Shown here in pieces: positions 58,091 to 64,000 of a stretch of 64,000 bases of DNA (position 1 is its first letter; each line of letters begins with the position of its first letter). Source of the DNA: Planococcus rifietoensis (GTDB lineage: Bacteria > Bacillota > Bacilli > Bacillales_A > Planococcaceae); contig NZ_CP013659.2 of NCBI RefSeq assembly GCF_001465795.2, positions 1,196,501 through 1,260,500 of the forward strand, written 5' to 3'. Under the pieces are notes generated by a model. It was given only the letters and a program-made list of their open reading frames with translations, was not told where the DNA came from and ran no database searches. Position numbers and translations under genes: made by a program.

Positions 58091-58699
58091 ATGGCATACG
58101 AACTACCGGAACTACCTTACGCGTACGATGCGCTAGAACCGCACATCGACAAAGAAACAATGAACATCCACCACACGAAACACCACAACACGTACGTAAC
58201 AAACGTAAATGCGGCCTTGGAAGGTCATGACGATCTTTCTTCAAAATCAATCGAAGAATTGGTTTCTGACTTGAACGCAGTGCCGGAAGATATCCGCACA
58301 GCTGTCCGCAACAACGGCGGCGGCCATGCGAACCACTCGCTATTCTGGCAGCTTCTTTCCCCGAACGGCGGCGGACAGCCGACTGGCGCGGTAGCTGACG
58401 CAATCAACAGCAAATTCGGAAGCTTTGACGAGTTCAAAGAAAAATTCGAAGCTGCGGGCAAAACACGCTTCGGTTCTGGCTGGGCTTGGCTAGTCGTTTC
58501 GAACGGCGAACTCGAAGTCACGTCAACGCCAAACCAGGATTCTCCACTATCTGAAGGCAAAACGCCGATCCTTGGAGTGGACGTTTGGGAGCACGCATAC
58601 TACTTGAAATACCAGAACCGCCGCCCAGACTATTTGGCAGCATTCTGGAATGTTGTTAACTGGGACGAAGTTTCTAAGCGCTACGAAGCTGCTAAATAA
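58091..58699 (+). CDS. sodA: Superoxide dismutase (Mn/Fe type)
   Basis: Converts superoxide to hydrogen peroxide and oxygen. It has 202 residues: metal ligands His in [13 protein letters not shown], His in [12 protein letters not shown], and the DVWEHAYY Asp and His. GSGWAWL and the Gly-Gly-Gly before the second ligand favour the manganese form. AAGGAGGAA precedes the ATG. No initial signal peptide. Confidence 0.97.
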   Translation: MAYELPELPYAYDALEPHIDKETMNIHHTKHHNTYVTNVNAALEGHDDLSSKSIEELVSDLNAVPEDIRTAVRNNGGGHANHSLFWQLLSPNGGGQPTGAVADAINSKFGSFDEFKEKFEAAGKTRFGSGWAWLVVSNGELEVTSTPNQDSPLSEGKTPILGVDVWEHAYYLKYQNRRPDYLAAFWNVVNWDEVSKRYEAAK

Positions 58700-58710
58700 T
58701 TGTTAAATAT

Positions 58711-58737
58711 TGAAACCTGGACACACACTTTTTCGTC
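58711..58737 (+). promoter_or_regulatory. Candidate ECF-sigma (sigma-M-like) promoter nested in the sodA terminator
   Basis: TGAAAC, 17 bp, CGTC, matching the -35 and -10 of sigma-M-type promoters. Transcription from it would begin in the 3' arm of the sodA hairpin and so escape termination. It is 75 bp before the PBP gene. Chance occurrence is possible. Confidence 0.35.
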
Positions 58738-58758
58738 TGAAAAAGTGTGTGTTTTTTT
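58721..58758 (+). terminator. Terminator of sodA
   Basis: ACACACACTTTTTC / GAAAAAGTGTGTGT perfect 14-bp stem, GTCT loop, seven T. Confidence 0.93.
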
Positions 58759-58765
58759 ATGTCCG

Positions 58766-58774
58766 TGCTATACT
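58766..58774 (+). promoter_or_regulatory. Extended -10 promoter of the PBP gene
   Basis: TGCTATACT 38 bp before the start codon; no consensus -35. Confidence 0.55.
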
Positions 58775-58811
58775 AACAACTGGATATTTTTTTGAAAGGA
58801 GCTACGTGCTC

Positions 58812-60980
58812 ATGAAAACCCCTCAAAAACGTCGTGTGTCGCTGGCAAAGTCCAAACTCCAGTCCAATACGACCTTTCGGATGAACATTCTCTTTTTTGC
58901 TATTTTTCTGCTGTTTTCCATGCTCATCCTGCGCCTAGGCTATTTGCAGATCGTCAAAGGGGAAGATTACGCCCGTGCGATTGCCCGCACCGAGGAAGTG
59001 GCGGTCAATACAAGCGTGCCGCGTGGCAGGATTTTTGATTCCGCCGGACGCCTGCAAGTCGATAACGAGCCCGTCAACAGCATCACTTATACAAAGATGC
59101 AGACGACCAAGAGCAGCGAGATGATGGATGTGGCTGAAGAGCTCGCCAAATTGATCGAAAAAGATACGGATAAAGTGACTTTGCGCGATAAGCAAGACTT
59201 TTACATACAATTGAATACGGAGAGTGCAACTGAAAAAGTAACAGCTGAAGAACGCGCTGCGATTGAAGCGGAAGATGTGCCTCAAAAGGAAAAGCAACAG
59301 AAACTCGATGCCTTGGTCCGTGAGAAAATCACAGACGAAGAACTCGATAGCCTGACGGACGAACAATTAGAAGTGCTCGCGATCTACCGTGAAATGACTT
59401 CTGGTTATGCGTTGTCGCCGCAGATCATCAAAGGCGAAGGCGTCACCGACGAAGAGTTCGCCGTCGTGTCTGAGCGCTTGACCGATCCAAAATTGGAAGG
59501 CGTCAATACGGTCACTGATTGGAAGCGTGTAAAAATGACCGATTTGACGATTCTCGGAAGCACGACGACGCCTGACCAAGGGATCCCGGCCAATCGCCTC
59601 GATTATTATTTAAGCCGCGATTACTCCCGCAATGACCGCGTCGGCACGAGCTTTTTGGAGCAGCAGTATGAAGATGTGCTGCAAGGCCAAAAATCGAGCG
59701 TCAAAAACGTCACCGACGGCCGAGGCCGCGTCATCGAAACAGTGCCAGTAGATGAAGGTGAACCCGGCAAAGATTTGGTCTTGACGATTGACAGCGAACT
59801 TCAATATGAGTTGGAAGAAATCGTCGAAGAAAAATTGCTTGCATTAAAAGCAGGGCCCAACTCACAGCTCGTCAAGGATGCGTATTTGGTCATGATGAAC
59901 CCGAAAACCGGAGAAGTCTTGTCGATGGTCGGTAAACGCGTCGGCGAAGATGAAAACGGCAAACGCGTCGTCAATGATTATGCGTTTGGCACATTCACAG
60001 CCGCCCATGAAATGGGTTCGACCATCAAGGGGGCTACACTTTTGACGGGATATGCACAAGATGCAGTCGAGATGGGAGAAGTACAGATCGATGAGCCGTT
60101 GAAATTTGCGGGGACTACCCAGAAAAATTCGATTTTCAATACGACCCCGTTCAATCGCATCCCGATGAACGATCTGATGGCAATTGAACGGTCATCCAAC
60201 GTTTATATGTTCAAAATTGCTTTGGATATCGCCGACCGGCAATATCAATACAACCGGCCATTAAGCGTTGCCCCGGAAAGCTTTGCCTTGATGCGCAATT
60301 CATACGCCCAATTCGGGCTCGGTGTCGAAACCGGCATCGATTTGCCGAACGAAGGCACCGGCTATCTTGGCGGCGTAAGTCCAGGTACTAAGCTTTTGGA
60401 CCTTGCAATCGGCCAGTACGATACGTACACTACAATGCAATTGGCACAGTATATCTCCACCATTGCGAACGACGGTTACCGTGTGCAGCCGCATGTCGTC
60501 AAGGAGATCCGCAAAGCTTCTCCAGACGGCGAGACGCTCGGACCGATCGAGACGGTCATCGAACCGAAGATCATGAACCGTATCAATAATACACAAGAAG
60601 AAATTGACCGTGTCAAAGAAGGCATGCGCAATGTGTATATCGGCAGCTCCGGCTCGGCTCGCGCCCAGTTCAGCGATACGCCGTATACAGCAGCCGGCAA
60701 GACCGGTACAGCAGAAGCTTTTTATTTCGAACGGGGCAATCCCTTCCATAACACGGTGAACGTCAATATCGCGCATGTCGGCTTCGCCCCTTATGAAGAC
60801 CCGGAAATCGCCTACGCGGTCGTCATCCCCTATGTGACGACCGACCCAACCAAAGTTCCAAAAACCAATAATGAAATCGCCCGTGCTGCGGCAGACAAGT
60901 ATTTTGAATTGAAAGCTAAGCACTCCGAAGACGAAGCGAATGAAATCAAGCCGCCATTTAGCGGCACGCGCATCAAATAA
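58812..60980 (+). CDS. pbpA: Class B penicillin-binding protein (transpeptidase, PbpA-like)
   Basis: Monofunctional peptidoglycan transpeptidase anchored by one membrane helix (about residues 23-43). It has 722 residues: a dimerisation domain with an acidic, helical insertion (about 130-235, LDSLTDEQLE and TDEEF repeats) and a transpeptidase domain with SxxK S403-TIK, SxN S461-SN and KTG K630-TG, all intact. ATG 58812 follows AAAGGAG. It lies between sodA and pstS as pbpA (PBP2a) does in B. subtilis, though exact paralogue identity needs a tree. yqgE between sodA and pbpA is absent. Confidence 0.9.
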   Translation: MKTPQKRRVSLAKSKLQSNTTFRMNILFFAIFLLFSMLILRLGYLQIVKGEDYARAIARTEEVAVNTSVPRGRIFDSAGRLQVDNEPVNSITYTKMQTTKSSEMMDVAEELAKLIEKDTDKVTLRDKQDFYIQLNTESATEKVTAEERAAIEAEDVPQKEKQQKLDALVREKITDEELDSLTDEQLEVLAIYREMTSGYALSPQIIKGEGVTDEEFAVVSERLTDPKLEGVNTVTDWKRVKMTDLTILGSTTTPDQGIPANRLDYYLSRDYSRNDRVGTSFLEQQYEDVLQGQKSSVKNVTDGRGRVIETVPVDEGEPGKDLVLTIDSELQYELEEIVEEKLLALKAGPNSQLVKDAYLVMMNPKTGEVLSMVGKRVGEDENGKRVVNDYAFGTFTAAHEMGSTIKGATLLTGYAQDAVEMGEVQIDEPLKFAGTTQKNSIFNTTPFNRIPMNDLMAIERSSNVYMFKIALDIADRQYQYNRPLSVAPESFALMRNSYAQFGLGVETGIDLPNEGTGYLGGVSPGTKLLDLAIGQYDTYTTMQLAQYISTIANDGYRVQPHVVKEIRKASPDGETLGPIETVIEPKIMNRINNTQEEIDRVKEGMRNVYIGSSGSARAQFSDTPYTAAGKTGTAEAFYFERGNPFHNTVNVNIAHVGFAPYEDPEIAYAVVIPYVTTDPTKVPKTNNEIARAAADKYFELKAKHSEDEANEIKPPFSGTRIK

Positions 60981-61008
60981 ATAAGCGTTCCGTCCATATG
61001 AACTAAAC

Positions 61009-61054
61009 CGCCCGACCAAAGTCCTGAACTGGACATTGGTCGGGCGTTTTTTTG
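61009..61054 (+). terminator. Terminator of the PBP gene
   Basis: CGCCCGACCAA-GTCC / GGAC-TTGGTCGGGCG with single mismatch, TGAACT loop and seven T. Confidence 0.93.
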
Positions 61055-61078
61055 TGTTTTTCAATAAGGCTTTCGTCA

Positions 61079-61117
61079 TTTACAATTTCTTAACAATGGC
61101 TTCATATGTCCTCAACA
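61079..61117 (+). promoter_or_regulatory. PhoP box (four 11-bp-phased direct repeats)
   Basis: TTTACA (61079), TTAACA (61090), TTCATA (61101) and TCAACA (61112) stand exactly 11 bp apart, each followed by 5 bp, as in Bacillus PhoP operators with the TT(A/C/T)ACA repeat. A -10-like TATAGT is at 61127-61132. This predicts induction of pst by phosphate starvation. Confidence 0.85.
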
Positions 61118-61174
61118 ATAGAACCGTATAGTTGGTCTTGTAAACAACAAACCATATTAGGGGGAAACATTAAA

Positions 61175-62131
61175 ATGAGAAACTGGAAGTTCGCTATGGC
61201 ATCAACAATTCTTGGATCGGCACTACTACTTGGCGCATGTGGCAGCACGGAAGAAACTGCAACAGGCAGCGAAACGGCTGATTCCGCTTCAGACGAAGCA
61301 GTTGTAGAAGGTTCGGTCACTGGTGACGGATCATCCACAGTCGCACCAATCCTTGAAGGCATTGTTGAAGAATACGCAGCAGTTCAACCTGAAGTCCAAG
61401 TAACGGTCGGTGTTTCCGGTACGGGCGGTGGATTCGAAAAATTCATCCAAGGTGAAACAGCTTTCTCGAATGCTTCTCGACCAATTAAAGAAGAAGAAGC
61501 AGCTGCTCTAGAAGAAGCAGGCATCGAATACACAGAATTCCTTCTTGCTTATGACGGGCTTTCAGTTGTCGTCAACCAAGAAAACGACTGGGTAGAAGAT
61601 TTGACAGTTGAAGACCTGAAAAAACTGTGGGTAGAAGATGGCAGCACAAAAATGTGGTCAGACATCAACCCGGAATGGCCGGATGAAGAAGTCGTATTCT
61701 ATGCGCCAGGAACAGCTTCTGGAACATACGATTATTTCAATGAAGTCATCCTAGAAGAAGAAGACATCGTTGAATCAGCGACATTGTCTGAAGATGACAA
61801 CACACTTGTTCAAGGTATTCAAGGAGATCCAAACGCCATCGGATTCTTCGGTTATGCATACTACATCGCGAACCAAGATACATTGAAAGTCGTAACGATT
61901 GATGGCGTTGAGCCAACTCCTGAAACAATCGAATCCGGTGACTACTCGCCACTGTCACGCCCGCTCTTCACTTACGCCAACAATGCGAAAATTGCTGAAG
62001 ATGAAGCGGCCTACGACTTCATGCAGTTCACTTTAGAGAACGCTGGGCAAATGGCTGAAGCTGTCGGATACGTTCCATTGGCAGTAGAGGATTACGAGCA
62101 AGGCTTGGCAGATCTTGAAGCGTTGAAATAA
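61175..62131 (+). CDS. pstS: Phosphate-binding lipoprotein PstS
   Basis: Solute-binding protein of the high-affinity phosphate ABC importer. It has 318 residues: lipoprotein signal with lipobox LGAC (Cys at about residue 22), an acidic Ser/Thr/Glu linker, then the phosphate-binding motifs [27 protein letters not shown] and [12 protein letters not shown]. The protein is strongly acidic. ATG 61175 follows AGGGGGAA; earlier in-frame ATG at 61106 sits inside the Pho box. Confidence 0.96.
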   Translation: MRNWKFAMASTILGSALLLGACGSTEETATGSETADSASDEAVVEGSVTGDGSSTVAPILEGIVEEYAAVQPEVQVTVGVSGTGGGFEKFIQGETAFSNASRPIKEEEAAALEEAGIEYTEFLLAYDGLSVVVNQENDWVEDLTVEDLKKLWVEDGSTKMWSDINPEWPDEEVVFYAPGTASGTYDYFNEVILEEEDIVESATLSEDDNTLVQGIQGDPNAIGFFGYAYYIANQDTLKVVTIDGVEPTPETIESGDYSPLSRPLFTYANNAKIAEDEAAYDFMQFTLENAGQMAEAVGYVPLAVEDYEQGLADLEALK

Positions 62132-62154
62132 TCAAGTTGCAAGTTCAGTCTTAG

Positions 62155-62179
62155 GGTGAGCAGCTGCTGCTCGCCTTTT
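62155..62179 (+). terminator. Hairpin between pstS and pstC
   Basis: GGTGAGCA / TGCTCGCC with a GCTGC loop and four T. The T-run is short, so it probably stabilises pstS mRNA or partly terminates, giving more PstS than permease. Confidence 0.65.
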
Positions 62180-62201
62180 GCGGTTGAAAGGGGATTCTAT
62201 T

Positions 62202-63128
62202 ATGCGCACATCGGTTCAAGAACTGATCGCAAAGTCGAAAGATAAGAAAAGTAAAAAAATCATTGAGAAACTCATCCCAATTTTGTTGTTCCTGATCGCT
62301 TCTGTTTCGGTTTTGACAACCATCGGGATTGTACTGACATTAATCATTGAAACTGTCACCTTCTTTACACGAGTACCGCTTTCTGATTTCATCCTTGGCA
62401 CGACGTGGCTGCCGTTCGCTAATAGCGGAGCGCAATTCGGCATTTGGCCGCTAATTGTCGGCACACTGAAAATTACCGGCATCGCGATTATCGTAGCTGT
62501 GCCGATCGGCATTTCGGCTGCCATTTACTTGAGCGAATACGCTTCTGACAACGTAAGACGCGTCGTCAAGCCGGTTCTTGAAGTCTTGGCAGGAGTCCCA
62601 ACTATCGTCTACGGCTTTTTCGCCTTGACGTTCGTGACGCCTGTATTGCAAAGCTTCTTTCCGGAAATCAAGATTTTCAATGCGATTTCACCCGGTATCG
62701 TCGTCGGCATCATGATCATCCCGATGATCGCTTCGCTGTCGGAAGACGCCATGTCGTCTGTCCCGAAAAGCATCCGCGACGGGGCGCTTGCCATGGGTTC
62801 GACAAAATTTGAAGTCGCCTGGAAAATCACCGTTCCAGCAGCATTGTCCGGCATCATTGCGTCTGTTGTGCTCGGCTTGTCCCGCGCAATCGGCGAGACG
62901 ATGATCGTTTCGCTTGCGGCAGGGTCAACGCCGAAGTTCGATGGCGATTTCACGGGTTCGATCCAGACAATGACCGCCTACATCGTGCAAGTATCCAAAG
63001 GCGATGCCGGTTATGGAACGACGATCTACTATTCCATCTATGCGGTCGGGTTTACATTATTCCTCTTCACGATGGCAATGAATATCCTGGCTGGGTATAT
63101 GTCAAAACGTTTCCGGGAGGAATATTAA
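62202..63128 (+). CDS. pstC: Phosphate ABC transporter permease PstC
   Basis: Membrane subunit of the phosphate importer. It has 308 residues: basic N-terminal tail, six membrane helices and the ABC-contact EAA-like loop (GALAMGSTKFEVAWKITVPAA). Start ATG 62202 follows GAAAGGGG. pstA begins two bases after its stop. Confidence 0.95.
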   Translation: MRTSVQELIAKSKDKKSKKIIEKLIPILLFLIASVSVLTTIGIVLTLIIETVTFFTRVPLSDFILGTTWLPFANSGAQFGIWPLIVGTLKITGIAIIVAVPIGISAAIYLSEYASDNVRRVVKPVLEVLAGVPTIVYGFFALTFVTPVLQSFFPEIKIFNAISPGIVVGIMIIPMIASLSEDAMSSVPKSIRDGALAMGSTKFEVAWKITVPAALSGIIASVVLGLSRAIGETMIVSLAAGSTPKFDGDFTGSIQTMTAYIVQVSKGDAGYGTTIYYSIYAVGFTLFLFTMAMNILAGYMSKRFREEY

Positions 63129-63129
63129 G

Positions 63130-64000
63130 ATGAGATACATTGAACAGGAAAAAGTTGTCCGTCGCATGAACGGCCGGATGGTCGTCAACCGTGTCTTCCA
63201 AGGGCTCTTCATGTTTGCGACGGCGCTCGCACTGCTGGCGCTGGTCATCTTGCTGTACCGCATCGTCAGTCAAGGTGCGGGGCATCTATCGCTCGACTTC
63301 CTTACCAATTTCGCTTCACGGTTCCCAGACCAAGCGGGGATTAAAGCGGCGCTCGTCGGCTCGATCTGGCTAATGGCTGTAGTTGCCCCAACGTCCATTT
63401 TGCTGGGTGTGGGATCAGCGATTTATTTAGAAGAATACGCCAAAAAAGGGCGCATCACGACGTTTATCCAAATGAATATTTCCAATTTGGCGGGGGTTCC
63501 GTCAGTGGTCTTCGGACTTTTGGGATTGACGATTTTTGTCCGCGCATTAGCGCTCGGCAACAGCATCCTTGCAGCAGGATTTACAATGAGCTTGCTCATC
63601 CTGCCGGTCATTATCGTAGCGGCACAGGAAGCAATTCGTTCGGTTCCGGGCGAATTGCGTGATGCATCTTACGGAATGGGTGCAACCAAATGGCAGACCA
63701 TCGTGCGCATCATCTTGCCGGCAGCAATTCCCGGCATCCTGACAGGCAGCATCTTGGCCTTGTCGCGTGCCATCGGCGAAACAGCACCGCTGATCGTGGT
63801 CGGCATCCCGGTTATCATCCAGTTTTTGCCCGAAGGCGTCATGGACACATTCACCGCCTTGCCGATGCAAATCTACGATTGGTCGAGCCGCCCGCAAGCT
63901 GAGTTCCAAACGGTCGCAGCTGCCGGGATTATCGTCTTGATGGTCGTGTTGTTATTCATGAATTCAATAGCAGTCTTCATTCGGAACAAATTCGATAAAT
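63130..64000 (+). CDS. pstA: Phosphate ABC transporter permease PstA (3' partial)
   Basis: Second permease subunit of the Pst system. The frame runs to the window end (290 codons seen, with residues ...NSIAVFIRNKFDK) and looks nearly complete. Six membrane helices are visible; the EAA-like loop is YGMGATKWQTIVRIILPAA, and LSRAIGETAPL follows it. GGGAGG in the end of pstC precedes ATG 63130. pstB genes are expected just beyond the window. Confidence 0.95.
   Translation, partial: MRYIEQEKVVRRMNGRMVVNRVFQGLFMFATALALLALVILLYRIVSQGAGHLSLDFLTNFASRFPDQAGIKAALVGSIWLMAVVAPTSILLGVGSAIYLEEYAKKGRITTFIQMNISNLAGVPSVVFGLLGLTIFVRALALGNSILAAGFTMSLLILPVIIVAAQEAIRSVPGELRDASYGMGATKWQTIVRIILPAAIPGILTGSILALSRAIGETAPLIVVGIPVIIQFLPEGVMDTFTALPMQIYDWSSRPQAEFQTVAAAGIIVLMVVLLFMNSIAVFIRNKFDK

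Overview
The window is chromosomal core sequence of a low-to-moderate G+C Firmicute. By gene order and protein sequence it is a member of the Bacillales and most likely of the Planococcaceae (a Planococcus-like, non-sporulating, probably halotolerant bacterium). The genus is an inference. Gene order follows the Bacillus subtilis stretch from yrrM (trmR) through the com, dnaK, floA, era, sigA, ispH, zur and sodA regions to the pst operon, remembered from B. subtilis rather than aligned. Several sporulation and accessory genes of that stretch are missing: gpr-spoIIP-yqxA between rpsT and lepA, yqfC-yqfD before phoH, and comER before comEA. I see no rRNA, tRNA, insertion sequence, prophage or CRISPR array.

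Layout. 1-4.9 kb: tRNA methyltransferase trmR (5' end outside the window), udk, greA, a YrrS-like membrane protein, mtnN, and a divergent pssA/psd pair for phosphatidylethanolamine synthesis. 4.9-9.8 kb: a tightly overlapping housekeeping operon yqeG-yqeH-aroE-yhbY-nadD-yqeK-rsfS-yqeM (ribosome assembly, shikimate, NAD). 9.8-10.2 kb: a gap with a degraded Bacillales-type intergenic palindromic repeat between two near-identical terminators. 10.2-15.5 kb: comEA-comEB-comEC, yqzM, holA, rpsT. 15.6-27.7 kb: lepA, hemW, the CIRCE-controlled hrcA-grpE-dnaK-dnaJ-prmA-rsmE-mtaB cluster, deoC and rpsU. 27.9-30.8 kb: a sigma-W-type operon for NfeD, the flotillin FloA and a third unrecognised protein. 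31-37.2 kb: phoH-pgpH-ybeY-dgkA-cdd-era-recO. 37.3-43.6 kb: single-chain glycyl-tRNA synthetase behind a GGC-specifier T-box, ccpN and its partner kinase, dnaG, sigA. 43.8-50.8 kb: acyl-CoA dehydrogenase, cytochrome c, trmK, yqfO, ispH, cshB, nfo. 51-55.6 kb: Zur-boxed znuC-znuB-zur, then yqfW, ispG and a DUF1189 protein on the other strand. 55.8-64 kb: Na/Pi cotransporter, DUF456 protein, sodA, class B PBP, and a Pho-boxed pstS-pstC-pstA (pstA runs off the end).

The genes are mostly growth functions: translation and ribosome maturation, replication and transcription initiation, heat shock, isoprenoids, phospholipids, zinc and phosphate uptake. Regulation is unusually readable: CIRCE, T-box, Zur box, an 11-bp-phased PhoP box, a perfect sigma-W promoter, several sigma-A promoters, and many rho-independent terminators.

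No undescribed defence or biosynthetic system is evident. The points most worth a second look are the third gene of the FloA operon with its conserved-looking C-terminal motif, the apparently non-canonical starts of comEA and comEC, the twin-terminator repeat locus, a possible extracytoplasmic-function promoter nested in the sodA terminator upstream of the PBP gene, and the relocation or loss of several neighbours relative to B. subtilis.
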